This document shows, in pieces, positions 1 through 9,852 of a stretch of 25,698 bases of DNA. Numbering within the stretch: the stretch's first letter is position 1; every line of letters starts with the position of its first letter. Both the position numbers and the translations under genes were made by a program. The notes below the pieces were generated by a model, which searched no databases, was not told where the DNA came from, and saw nothing but the letters and a program-made list of their open reading frames with translations. The stretch covers positions 32,946 to 58,643 of the forward strand of contig BFEA01000529.1 in assembly GCA_003427395.1 (NCBI GenBank), given 5' to 3'. This stretch comes from Chara braunii (taxonomy: Eukaryota; Streptophyta; Charophyceae; Charales; Characeae).

Positions 1-65
<65 letters not shown>
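1..65. repeat. (AG)n microsatellite
   Basis: Uninterrupted AG dinucleotide repeat, about 32 units, cut off by the window edge, so its true length is unknown. Confidence 0.97.
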
Positions 66-68
<3 letters not shown>

Positions 69-501
69 AGTCTCTCTATGAAAACTTATGTTTTTTAGGT
101 ATGTTTGAATTTAACTGGAACATGTGTCATATGTTTCTAACTTTGTAGACGTCCATGGAGTTTTTTGTCATTTATTGAACCTGACAAGTATTTTTGAGTA
201 TGATATTGAATATGTTTCTCTTTTCTTAATGCGGTTTTCGATTAAAAACCAAAAGTCGTTGATTTTTTTTCTGCGAAACATAGTAAATGTTAATCGGTAT
301 GATTGAAAGTACAATAAAACTCATGATAAAGGCCCCTATAGCTTCACATAATGTCAATAAAATTGTACCCCCCCCAAAAAAAGTTGTGAGAAAACGATGT
401 GAAACTTGTGGTCAACATGACTCGGAGCACAAAATATAAACAAATGTGGGGTACCTTCCCAAAATGGTATGCTTTAAACATAAAAAAACACTAAAATAAC
501 C
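66..501. other. AT-rich stretch without recognisable features
   Basis: AT-rich sequence. A 60-codon open frame at 124-306 has no recognisable motif and I do not count it as a gene. A short C-run followed by an A-run lies near 368-381. Confidence 0.6.
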
Positions 502-2400
502 ATGATAATGATAATTTCAATTTCGTTCAAAAAATACAAAATGTTCATTTTTACGAAATCGTTGTTAAAGGTTCAACCAAGGATTGATGAAGATGATGTG
601 CCCCTCAAACAAGTGTTTGTCAAAAGAAGGAAAACACATCAGGAGAGAAGCAGCTCATCAGGAAAGGCAGCAAGAGTACTAAAAAAATAAAAGTGCGTGG
701 AGGAGGTGAATGGCAAGGAGAGGAAGGAAAAGGAGAAGAAGGATGAGGAGGAAGGCGAGGAAAGGGAAGAAAAGGTGGAAGAAGAGACTGGGATGAGAAC
801 ATCAGAGAGCCCTCTTAAGGAAGAGGGGACAAGGAGGATGACCAGAGAAGAAAGGGAGAAAAGAGAAGAGGCTGATAAGTAGTGGAGGAACCAAATGGTC
901 ACATCAATGAAAGAAAATAAGATGACAGAGGATGCCCCTTGGAGTATGAGGATAGAAAGGGTTTTACTGTCTGAAATGATCAGCTGCTCGAAGTTGGCAT
1001 CAAATATGGGCAGATTGATCCGATTGCATGAAATGCTTCGAGAGGACTGTGAATGACTTCTTGAGGGTAAAGCAGAAGTGGTCGAGAAGTTGGAGAAAAT
1101 AGAAGGTAGTAAAGGAAGGGATGACGAAACAAGAAGACTGAAAACTTCAATGACAGAACTTCAAGACAGGGTGAAAGAGAAAACCGAATTGCTTTCTCAA
1201 GGAGTGACAAGTCACATCCCTGAGATCCTAAAAGAAATTCAGACACTAAGGAAGAGGGAAAAAGACAGGGATGGGCAGATGAAAAAGATCTGATTGCATG
1301 AAATGCTTCGAGAGAACTGTGAATGACTTCTTGAGGGTAAAGCAGAAGTGGTCGAGAAGTTGGAGAAAATGGAATGTAGTAAAGGAAGGGATGACGAGAC
1401 AAGAAGACTGAACACTTCCATAAGAGAACTTCAAGACAGGGTGAAAGAGAAAACCGAATTGCTCACTCAAGGAGTGGCAAGTCACATCCCTGAGATCCTA
1501 AAAGAAATTCAGAGACTAAGTAAGAGGGAAGAAGACAGGGATGGGCAGATGGAAAGGATAGGGAAAGAGGTGGAAGTTTGAAAACTGAAGTAAACAAGGT
1601 AAGGGAAAAACAGAAGCAACAAGTGGAATCATTGAGCGTTGCCTTGAGCAACAAAGACAAGGAAGAGGAGAAAGAGAGAGCTGAACGAGAAAGGTTGGAG
1701 AATGAAGTTGGCAAGTTGGAAGGAAAGATCAGTGAGCAGGAAAAAGAAATGGAGTCTGAGAAGGAGGGAAAGAAAAAGGAGGGTAAGAAATGGAAGGAAA
1801 GGTGAAAGGAAATAGAGAAGAAGGTGGAAAGTCTCAAAATGGTCAGTCAGGGTGGAAGAGCAGAGGCGCCTACTAAGATTATTGAGTGGAAAGGAGAGCT
1901 AGGGTTTGAGATCAAAAGTGTTATAGAAATACTTCTAGCGCCAGGGCAGAGTTCAGGTGGGGCTGAAAGAGAGATGTTGAGGCAGACGAAGAAAAGCAGC
2001 AAGCAGCCCAATATTTTCACTTCAAGTAAGCGTATTGAGACGATGACATCTGACGTAGTAACTAAATCCTCTCAAAATGAATGTGGATCAAGAAATAGTA
2101 AAAACAATACCTTGTTCTTAGGTAGGGGAAGTAGGAAGTGAGAGGGGGATGGCTTCTCCACACCTTCCTGCCAAAAAAACAAGAGGAGAGGAGAAAAACT
2201 TGAAGTTCTGCTGGGACTGTATGAAGGGGGTGCATTTGAGGGAAGATTGCCCAGGGTTTATGATTGATGAGGGGAAAGGGCTAGTAAGGTTGGATGAGAA
2301 CAAAAAACTTATTATCAAAGAAGGGAACCCTGTTCAGGAAGCCAAGGATGGGTTCAAGGCTCAATTATATCGGCAATTGAACCTCAGTATTGAGGACTAG
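502..2400 (+). pseudogene. Decayed Gag/ORF1-like coding region: coiled coil plus CCHC zinc knuckle
   Basis: Three open segments read as one broken gene: frame 1 to about 1579, frame 2 to about 2139, then frame 1 again (2149-2400). Most of the product is Lys/Glu/Arg-rich and heptad-like, as expected of a long coiled coil. The last segment contains CWDC-4-H-4-C, an exact CX2CX4HX4C zinc knuckle as in retroelement Gag nucleocapsid or LINE ORF1 proteins; in those families the knuckle binds RNA. Internal stops are TAA 688, TAG 880 and TGA 1054, 1291, 1324 and 1803, with frameshifts near 1570 and 2140. A 270-bp block is duplicated in tandem. No reverse transcriptase follows, so the element is truncated or this is an orphan gag. 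Family assignment rests on the knuckle plus coiled coil only. A low-complexity host protein is less likely because of the knuckle. Confidence 0.6.
1017..1556 (+). repeat. 270-bp tandem duplication inside the Gag-like region
   Basis: Copy 1 is about 1017-1286 and copy 2 about 1287-1556; the length is exactly 90 codons, so the frame is kept. Both copies carry the same in-frame TGA (1054 and 1324), so that stop predates the duplication. Copy 1 has CGA at 1021 where copy 2 has TGA at 1291. That is a direct C-to-T change at a CpG. Confidence 0.93.
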
Positions 2401-3419
2401 GAGGGGCTTATGCACCTTAATCACCTAAGTTCTCAACAATCATTCATACTATTTTCTTTTCCTTTCTTTTAATGCGACACTGTACACCAGGAGTCAGGAA
2501 TGTTGAATAGGTAGGGTTTTTATCCCCCTTTGGGATGCAATGTTGTACTTTAGCGACAGAAAGAGGGTTAACAATTTTGAAATATGTGTTTTTGATATAG
2601 AATTAGCTCGGCATGTTTACTTCAGTGATTACGGATAAGAGAGGTATGTAACTAGTGCTCCAGATTTTATTTTTTTCCTTTTAGAGGGAATGTCATTTTG
2701 TTCTGTCTTCATATATTTTGGATTTTATTTATGGGGTACACCGATGATGAACACTTTTCACTTTCACAGTTGAGTTGGTCTAGTGTTTGGTTTTGATTGA
2801 TGAAATTTCTATCTTGGATATGTGTACAGTCTGTGCTACCGAGTCTTGAACTAGGATGCTCAGAAAAACGTCAATGAGTTCAAGACAGATAGGGTGAAAA
2901 TTGATATGTACAATGTGAAAGTGTCTTGCATATATACTAAGTTTTTTCCATACTTTGACCTGTATGGTTATTGTTGAGAAAAACCCTAAAAAGAAGGGGG
3001 TGTGAAAATGTCAAAAATTTTAATGCATTTTGGAAACCCTGCAAGTCAGGGAAATGTATGTTATGAATGTAATGAATGTTTTTTTTTTCTGCCTTCTAAC
3101 AAGACAAGAAGTCAAACAAATACTTTTAAACTTTCTTTATGGATATTTGGCTGACTTTTCTGTTGGTTAAAGATCCCCGAGACGTGTTTCTGTTCGGCTT
3201 GTGATCGAGGTCTGGGAGACACGACCCCTAAGTGGCTCTCACGATGCCCCTCGGTCAGTGACAATATGACAATCATGATAAATTATTATTTTTGTTAAAA
3301 TTTTTCATATATACATTCAATGTGGTTTATTCATCCAAACTGACAAGGGGAAGAATATTTTTTTGGTCAAATTGTTTTTCATATATATATATATATATAT
3401 TTTTCACCGTTCATCCACT
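2401..3419. other. Non-coding stretch downstream of the Gag-like region
   Basis: No open frame or motif supports a gene. The sequence is T-rich. A 20-bp (AT)n run lies at 3381-3400. It may be the 3' untranslated part of the decayed element, but nothing here proves it. Confidence 0.6.
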
Positions 3420-4960
3420 CTAGGAGGTCAGTCTGAGGGACTTGAAATTACCAAGCCTATGGTGGCAAATTGACATCGATAGGACATAACTCCCAGCGTG
3501 GGCTACTGACCAAGTATAACCAGACACCGGACCTTCCGATTACGGCCTGGAACTGAAACCTGAGAGGGGGCCTCCTTAATGATGGAATTGGTTCAGATAG
3601 ATATCAGAGGGATCAAGAGTCAGATCTAGAATGATAGGAGGATTTAACCCGATATTGCGTAACCAATACGGGAACCACCGCTAAAATAAGAACGTGGTGG
3701 GCCACAGTTTTTGCCTGATCAACCGGCTGTGGTCGGTTAAGACCAAGTCGCCGATCCCCTCGCATTAGACTTCGGGTGAGACGGTAAGACTTGACTTAGG
3801 TTAAGACCCTCGTCCAAAGAGTAGGATTCGAATATGATTCCTAACTCCTTGGACACCCAATGAGATCCTGGCGAATGAAGTCTAAAGTTGAGGGGAGAAG
3901 CTATCTATGTCTTCCTTGGTGACCTCCATAACTGTAGTACTGATCTGGTATTCCCACTTGGTTTTATATGGAATAATTTTTCATGAGAACTATCATTTTG
4001 GATATGTGGGGGACCCAGGCTAAAATCCTGGCAGTGTAGACGCGCCAAGGAGGACAGTGAGGGTCTCAAACCACAATTTCATCAAGGATATCGGATTTTG
4101 ACAACTTGTCACGTTAGAAGGTTTTTTGTTTGCAATTAGGTTCCCCAGCGACGGGGACGTCGCTTAATCGGGTCCGGAAAAATTGTTGGAGCGAACACCC
4201 TTACAAGGGTATTTGCTCGTGTTTTTGCATTCGATACATAGTCTAAGCCATTTGCCGTGACAAGGACAGTCTGAAGTGAAACGTTAGATTGTTTTGAAGA
4301 CCGTACCATGAGGTGGATTCCTTGAACGTTGAGGCCGAGGTCGTTAGGTGACCACAAGTGTCAAACATGGGATGTACGACAAACACTAATGGTCAGTAAA
4401 TGTTAAAAGTCTTCGACCGCGAGGGCCGAGAAGGAGTCGCATAGGATGCGACAACAACACACCGAGTTAGTTAGTATGTACTGGCTGGAGTAACAAGACA
4501 AGTTAGTCATAGACGTCAAACACAGAGGGTTACAAAAAAATAGTAATGTACTCCGCCATAACCTCGGATGTGGATTGAAAAATTAATATATGCTAAGACC
4601 TTAAGGCCAGAGCAACCAAGAGGGGCATGTTGCCTACCATACTATGCAGCGACGGCCGGTAAAAGTCATGGACTAACCCTAGAAAGCAAACTGTGGGCAT
4701 GTTACACCGCGAAATCCGACTATGTACTGTACTTATAGCAGGACATCTCTTGTTCTAATTGAACAAGAAGCTAGCCTTGTAGGTACAAGTACGGATTGAC
4801 ATGTTGGAGGTACGAGGATCGTGTCATCCTGATCCCTGGGCTAGCTCTTTTTATGGAAACAAGGTGCACCCCGCTCTTTCAGAACTCCGCCCCCACCCTT
4901 GCGAGATTTGATCTCGTGATTACGAGATCAGAAATTGGGTAAATTATGATGAATAAAGGT
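3420..4960. other. ORF-free segment rich in perfect short hairpins
   Basis: About 1.5 kb of balanced composition, free of the microsatellites and homopolymers seen on both sides and with almost no open frame on either strand. It carries perfect inverted repeats with tiny loops: 4147-4164 (7 bp, GGGA loop), 4436-4452 (7 bp, 3-nt loop), 4748-4768 (8 bp, 5-nt loop, with TAGC/GCTA outside) and 4910-4929 (8 bp, 4-nt loop). The last overlaps a mutually exclusive 6-bp hairpin at 4902-4916. Weaker stems are at 3702-3732 and 4015-4031. This suggests a structured non-coding element or the untranslated end of a repeat. I could not match it to a known RNA family. Confidence 0.45.
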
Positions 4961-5239
4961 TCTTGCTGTAGCAGGAGCCCGACATGTTACCCGCCAGGGT
5001 GCTACGGGCCTTCAGTTCATAGTTTTTTTTCTTCTTTTTCTTGTTTTACCTTTTTCTTCTTAGGATCCGTTGAAACAATTAGTCTCTGCCTTCCGATAGG
5101 AATACTGCCTGGGATACTGGCAAAATTCGCCAAATCAGAAGGAAGCCGGTAAGCTATCGTGAACTACAGGGGCATACGTCGAATGCAGGTGCGCTTGCGA
5201 GGTTGTTGGGGCAGTTGGGATGGAACCAGAGAGCGCAAA

Positions 5240-5560
5240 TGGGTAACCGTTACCCGCACCCGGTCGTACCCGACAGTAACCGCCATGTTACGGGTAGGTA
5301 TGGGTACCCGTTCCGAAGGGGGAGTTGGGTATGGGCAGACGCAAACAAAAGGTGGTGGTTGTTAGGGTGGGCACAATTGCTTCTTTTGGAGATCATGGGT
5401 GGGTAGGGGCAGGTAGGGGTAGGGGTACAAAAAAAAAACAATGGGTATGGGCGACCAAAAAAAAAAATAGACGGGTATGGGCAGGTACGGGTGACAAAAA
5501 AACAAAAGGGGTGGGTACGGGCGGGTAGAGGTTCCGATCGGGTAATCGTGCTATACCCAA
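5240..5560 (+). repeat. Degenerate G-rich GGGTA-type repeat field, left
   Basis: Irregular repetition of GGGTA, GGTACGGG and GGTATGGG units, interrupted by A-runs. Inverted arms lie inside: 5241-5255 (7+1+7 palindrome of GGGTAAC) and about 5289-5310 (ACGGGTA/TACCCGT, 8-nt loop). Open frames here are low-complexity readings of the repeat and are not genes. Confidence 0.75.
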
Positions 5561-5760
5561 TGTAGATCTTGTAGCTTTGCAGACTTTGTATTTTTGCTCA
5601 AGCATAACACTTTTCTGATATTCCAAATTTCTTGCTTTCCCATGATGCAAACGTTTTTTCTCGCAAGGGTGAATTTTATATCTCTTCATTTTTTTATTTT
5701 TTGTTTTTCAAATTTTCAAACTATTTTCATATGTGTGTAAACCCTGTGTATGCAATATTT

Positions 5761-5764
<4 letters not shown>

Positions 5765-5831
<67 letters not shown>

Positions 5832-5848
5832 AGTGTATGTGTGTGCGA
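5765..5848 (+). repeat. (GT)n microsatellite
   Basis: GT repeat of about 32 units with a single CT interruption, trailing into imperfect GT sequence. Confidence 0.96.
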
Positions 5849-6055
5849 CAGACCGAGGGTTGTTGTATTTGCAGATGCTATCCATGTTGCATAGGCTATT
5901 GTAGCACCCGATGCATCCATAGCAACATCAGAGTGACGAGATGTAACAAATGTTGTTTTTGGGGCAGCAGCTGCAACAACTGCCACATCTCGAAAAAAAG
6001 AAAACAACATAATAATATTAATAATAATAAAAATTACCACGTCAATCTTGTGGTG

Positions 6056-6560
6056 TATAGGGGTTGGGAATAGTTGGGGGCGGCCAAGGACAATTAGGGG
6101 CGGTTATGGACGGTTAAAAAAAAATAAAAAATGTTAGGGGTGGTTAGGGACAATTAGGGGCGGTTAGGGACAGTTAGGGGCAGTTAAGGACAATTAGGGG
6201 TAGTTATGGGTGGTTAGAGGATGGTGGACGATGAACACGGGTGGTTACGGGTGGATGTATACAATTATGGGTAGGTACGGGTGGGTACAGATAAAAAAAA
6301 CTTGGGTAGGGTAGGGTATGGGTGGTTAACAAACGGTTTGGGTTCAAGTAACCATGGGTGGTTTTGAAAAAAATTGTTCATGGGTAGGTATGGTCAGTTA
6401 TATGTTGAAGAGGCTTAGGTAGGGTAGGTGTGGGTATAGTTTTTTTTTTCTTAACAACTGGAGATAGGTACAGGTCCGGCAGACCAGGTATACAGTGGGT
6501 ATGGGTGGTTGGTTTTCAAAGAGGGTGTGGTTAGGTCAGGTACAGGTCCTCCTAAAAATC
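6056..6560 (+). repeat. Degenerate TTAGGGG-like repeat field, right
   Basis: Between about 6065 and 6220 the units run GGTTAGGGAC, AATTAGGGGC, GGTTAGGGAC, AGTTAGGGGC and so on, an imperfect 10-bp unit with a 20-bp higher-order period. Downstream it grades into GGGTAGGTA and GGTACGGGT units like those at 5240-5560, so the two fields probably share an origin. It resembles telomeric repeats in the TTAGGG core but not in spacing. Confidence 0.75.
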
Positions 6561-6667
6561 CTAGTTGCGAACTCTGGGTGGAACAAACTAACTAACCTTG
6601 GAGATAGACAGTCTAGTCTCTGTATGTCGACTACTATCGAAGTTAAGTTCGCTTACTAATGTTTGGA

Positions 6668-6668
<1 letters not shown>

Positions 6669-6757
<89 letters not shown>

Positions 6758-6770
6758 TATTACTATTATT
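6669..6770. repeat. (ATT)n microsatellite, 6.7 kb
   Basis: About 34 ATT units with a few ACT interruptions. The poly-Leu and poly-Asn frames across it are artefacts of the repeat. Confidence 0.97.
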
Positions 6771-6771
6771 G

Positions 6772-7206
6772 CCTACCTGATAAGAAAACAATGACTGAAC
6801 CTACCCTGATTATATGGGCAAGTTCTTCGGCCTAAGGAGACTAACGGGGTACAGTTAAAGCATACGGATGTTCGCAAAAGGCGAAATCGAGGAAAGTTGC
6901 GAACGAAACCGAGTTGGTGAGCACTCAGATAGGAGGAGACGAGCGCGAATAGGGATACAACGACGCACTCAAAGAATGGTTAATGCGCTAGTTGCGCGCG
7001 AATGAGGGGAAGAGAGGGAGTATCTGGCAAAGGCACTGAGAAAAGAGGGCGGGCTAACACAGATTAGACGAACATGGGATCAAAGGTGAGCGGCGCGCGG
7101 TTGGAACAAGAGCGGAAGAAGGAGGCACTAGCTAGGGTGGCGGGGGAAGAGGATACTAGGTGTGAAGGGAAGTAAGCAAGAACCGTGGGAAGCAGCGGAA
7201 TCAAAA
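6772..7206. other. Unannotated unique-looking stretch
   Basis: GC content is higher than in the flanks and several CGCG-containing motifs occur near 6940-7000 and 7090-7100. No convincing gene, RNA or repeat is visible. A good plus-strand 5' splice site (AAAG|GTGAGC) lies near 7086, without a supporting exon. Confidence 0.5.
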
Positions 7207-7345
7207 GGCTTAAGAGGGGGGGGAGAGAGAAGGAGGAAGAAAAGAAAGGAAGGAAAGAGAAAGAAAAGAGGAAGAAGAAGAAGAAGAAGAAGAAGAAGAA
7301 GAAGAAGAAGAAAGGAGAAAGTAGGGGGAGAAGAAAGAAAAAAAG
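7207..7345 (+). repeat. Purine-rich tract with (GAA)n
   Basis: A purine-only region around a (GAA) repeat at about 7271-7311. On the minus strand it is a polypyrimidine tract just downstream of the candidate exon at 7358-7559. The Lys/Arg-rich and Phe/Leu-rich frames here are artefacts. Confidence 0.9.
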
Positions 7346-7357
7346 GAGGCGACTTAC

Positions 7358-7559
7358 CTGTCGCTCTCAGCTTCGGTACCCCCATCTCGTAAGTTTCGGG
7401 GAAAGTGGTTACAGCTCGGATGTGGATGTTGTCTTCGTACCCGCACTTGCAGTAGCGCATCCAGACTCCGGTGGTGTCACTTTCTTCAAGAGGAGACTCC
7501 GCGCACGTTGCAGCCCAGGTTACATCACAAAGCGAAGTACCGACCAACAGGTAAGTCTC
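7358..7559 (-). CDS. Candidate internal exon of a host gene (202 bp)
   Basis: On the minus strand this segment is open in one frame (67 codons plus one base) and ends in a consensus donor, ACAG|GTAAGT. A 3' site ending GGCAG lies at 7560-7564, with a weak pyrimidine tract. The product has four Cys, including SLC, ATC and YCKC, and mixed, non-repetitive residues. Third codon positions are rich in G and C, unlike the surrounding DNA. It joins in phase 0 with the candidate exons at 8345-8395 and 8834-8863 and exits in phase 1. The Cys content suggests an extracellular or secreted domain, but I do not recognise the family. No downstream exon was found before the window turns to repeats. Alternative acceptors 4 bases away would change the junction. 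Confidence 0.45.
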
Positions 7560-7744
7560 CTGCCTCGTGGTTGAATGTGCGAGACTTTTTTCCGTAAATA
7601 AGTAAAAACGAATGTACTTACCACTATAATAAAGAAGTATACACTGACTCGTGTATGTGTGTGCATGCGTGTGTGAACAAGCATGCGTACATGAGTGTGT
7701 GCGAGAGTGTATGTGTCGATCGTAGTTGGCCTATGCTATTTCGA

Positions 7745-7958
7745 TTGATAGGACGAACTTGATCGGATGAATCTTTCACTATCTTACCCTTCATCTGTTG
7801 ACAGGATGAGCGAAACCGAATGAATCTTTCGCCGTTTTTTCGCTACGACCATCGATAGGATCAGCAAGGACGGGTGGATCTTCCGCTACGGTCACACCTC
7901 ACTACCCTCAAATCGGGTGAGCAAAAGCGGACGGATCTACCATTAATGTGCACGACTA

Positions 7959-8004
<46 letters not shown>

Positions 8005-8245
8005 TGTTCGCGCATTTGCCTCGCGTTTCTTCCGCAGATGACATGAGCAAAATTAAATGTATCTATCGCTGGAACATGGGACTATACACTACTATGTGTG
8101 TGGGTGTTTGTGTGTGTGCATGTGTGTGAGTGCGTATGAGTATGTGTGGGTATGACAATCTCGCGGCTTGATCCGCAATATTTTTATCCGTAGGGTAGCT
8201 AAATCGAATTAATCTACTACAAGCACATGGAATGATACACTGTTA
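7745..8245 (+). repeat. Degenerate roughly 55-bp repeats around GT tracts
   Basis: At least six diverged copies of a unit resembling GGATGAGCAAAACCGAATGA followed by ATCTTTCGCTAC begin near 7750, 7800, 7854, 7914, 8044 and 8193. The first four lie 50-60 bp apart. The later ones are separated by (GT)n tracts, for example 7963-7996, as if microsatellites had grown between units. Confidence 0.6.
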
Positions 8246-8344
8246 CGTCTGTTTACTCGTGTATATATGTGTGTAGGTATGTACGTATGTATGTGTGCGT
8301 GTCAGAGGGCGAGAGAGAGATGATAATGATGTGAGGGTACGTAC

Positions 8345-8395
8345 CGGGTATTGGCTTTGGCCCACATTGATCGATATTTTCGAGTACTTCGTTGG
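8345..8395 (-). CDS. Candidate 51-bp internal exon of the same host gene
   Basis: The minus strand ends at a 5' splice site CCCG|GTACGT and begins after a CAGTAG acceptor. The segment is 17 codons, phase 0 at both sides, with G/C-ending codons matching the 7358-7559 exon. The introns on its two sides would be 438 bp (to 8834-8863) and 785 bp (to 7358-7559). Two other frames are also open here. One, from an acceptor near 8472, would give a longer Ser/Thr-rich exon exiting in phase 2. The 17-codon reading is chosen for codon use and phase continuity. Confidence 0.35.
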
Positions 8396-8833
8396 CTACT
8401 GACGTCAGGAGTTGCATTGTTGATTAATAGGCTAGTAGTAGTTGTGTAGGGAGGAGGCTGGACGCCTAGCACCAAGCAAGGAGAAGGGCCTGCATTTATA
8501 TGTTGGTGATGGCGAGAGCAAGTTCTCATTGACATTAGTTTTCGGTATTACGATTCTTCATTAGTGTCAATTGGTGCAATGCTGCTTTTTGGGCACTGGA
8601 TATGATCTGGCTTTTCAATGAGATTGTGTGGTTTGAATATTGCCATCTCCCTATTGCTCATTTTCCTTGAAGTAGAGAACGAGAGAGGGAGAAGGAGGAG
8701 AGGCAAAGAAGAGAGGGACATGCGGGAAAGAAAAAGAAGGGAAAGAGTTATAAAAGAAGAGGGCACACAGTCTAGGATACGGGGAGCCACAAGGAAATGA
8801 GGAGGAGGGAAGGAGACGCAGTAAAGTCCTTAC

Positions 8834-8863
8834 CTGAACGATCAACCGGTAATCGTCGGACTC
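8834..8863 (-). CDS. Candidate 30-bp microexon of the same host gene
   Basis: On the minus strand a 3' site ending TTGAGCAG, preceded by a T/C-rich stretch, is followed by ten open codons (ESDDYRLIVQ) and then the donor TTCAG|GTAAGG. It is phase 0 at both ends, so it joins the 8345-8395 exon in frame. A short segment between two good sites can arise by chance; the phase agreement with the next two candidates raises the odds. Confidence 0.4.
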
Positions 8864-8952
8864 CTGCTCAATATGATGAAAGTAGTAATTACAAACACAT
8901 TCAACATGCTTAAAGAGTGTGTATGTGCCTTGTAATTCTCTATGTACATATG

Positions 8953-8975
8953 GGTGTGTGTGTGTGTGTGTGTGT
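8953..8975 (+). repeat. (GT)n microsatellite
   Basis: About eleven GT units, lying in the candidate intron on the minus strand. Confidence 0.93.
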
Positions 8976-9129
8976 CGTCATATTCACTATACAGTGTACT
9001 GAAAATAAGCATGATTGTGTCACTCTGTCTCATTGAATTTTTCATCAACTTATCAGAAAGTTGAAGACCTATGTGTATACGTACATCATGTATACAAATG
9101 TACCTAACTGCCCAATGATGCATGGAGGG

Positions 9130-9330
9130 AGAGAGGAAAAAGAGAGAGAGAGAGAAGAGACAGAGAAACACAGACAGACAAGACACAAACAGATACGGAC
9201 AGCGACAGACATATAGGACAGGCGAAAAACAAACAGACGAACACAAACAGGCAGACGAACACAGGCACACACCGACAGCAGGAAAACCAACAAGTCAGAC
9301 AAACAACAGATAAAACAGACATACAGAGAG
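9130..9330 (+). repeat. (AG)n and degenerate ACAGACA-rich tract
   Basis: An AG run at about 9139-9156 grades into a 170-bp field of ACAGACA, AACAGACGA and ACAGGC-like units that is almost free of T. The Cys/Leu/Ser-rich frames on the minus strand are readings of this repeat. Confidence 0.8.
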
Positions 9331-9334
9331 AAAG

Positions 9335-9345
9335 ACTTACCTAGT
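9335..9345 (-). other. Consensus 5' splice site upstream of the candidate exons
   Basis: Minus strand CTAG|GTAAGTC, with the intron starting at 9340. A possible 45-bp exon, 9341-9385 after TTTTGCTCAG, does not join the 8834-8863 exon in an open phase-0 frame. It may be a 5' untranslated exon or chance. Confidence 0.3.
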
Positions 9346-9505
9346 TGTTTGGACTGGCGCTGTTGCTGGTCGAGCAACAAACTCTCTGAGCAAAACACAT
9401 CCCCCCCCATCCGACATTATGAAACCGGGCCAGGAAGATAGCTTGTATATAGTCATTATCTTAATGTTGTTGCTGATAAAATTAGTATTATTAGTATTAT
9501 AATCA

Positions 9506-9506
<1 letters not shown>

Positions 9507-9582
<76 letters not shown>

Positions 9583-9583
9583 T
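9507..9583. repeat. (ATT)n microsatellite, 9.5 kb
   Basis: About 25 ATT units, ending in TTTTATTG. Confidence 0.96.
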
Positions 9584-9715
9584 TATTGTTGTCATCCAAC
9601 CCCTTAAGCGCGGTGGGCCCTCAAGGGGGAGGTCGTGTTCCGCTGCACACCGGAATCGGCCCGAAGTTTTGATTCGGGCCGGCGGATGAAGACGATTGAG
9701 GGAGGGGCGTTGTGC

Positions 9716-9830
9716 TGACGTTCCGGGTGCCAAGAGGATATGATATGAAAAACACAGAGAATCTTAGCAAAAAAAACAAAGAATCATGAAGGTTTCTTGT
9801 TTGAAATAGTGGTCTGTGAAAGCCAGCACC
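9716..9830 (-). repeat. Terminal repeat B2 of the DIRS-like element
   Basis: Begins TGACGTTCCGGGTGCCAAG on the plus strand and matches B1 (10240-10328). It carries a 24-bp insertion (AGGATATGATATGA and following bases) missing from B1. It is the outermost repeat, so the element's 3' end is placed at about 9716. Confidence 0.75.
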
Positions 9831-9852
9831 GCGGGAATATGGGGCGGGCGGG

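Noticed and set aside
639-902. Minus-strand Ser/Phe/Leu-rich open frames opposite the Gag-like region, also at 980-1837.
   Set aside because: They are antisense shadows of the Lys/Glu-rich coiled-coil frame.
6588-6791. Poly-Asn and poly-Leu open frames.
   Set aside because: Both are readings of the (ATT)n microsatellite.
7162-7574. Plus-strand Lys/Arg-rich frames ending in a 7551 splice donor.
   Set aside because: The basic part is the (GAA)n tract, and codon use favours the minus-strand exon at 7358-7559.
8842-9410. Cys/Leu/Ser-rich minus-strand frames that look like membrane proteins.
   Set aside because: They read the ACAGACA/GT repeat tract and overlap one another in several frames.
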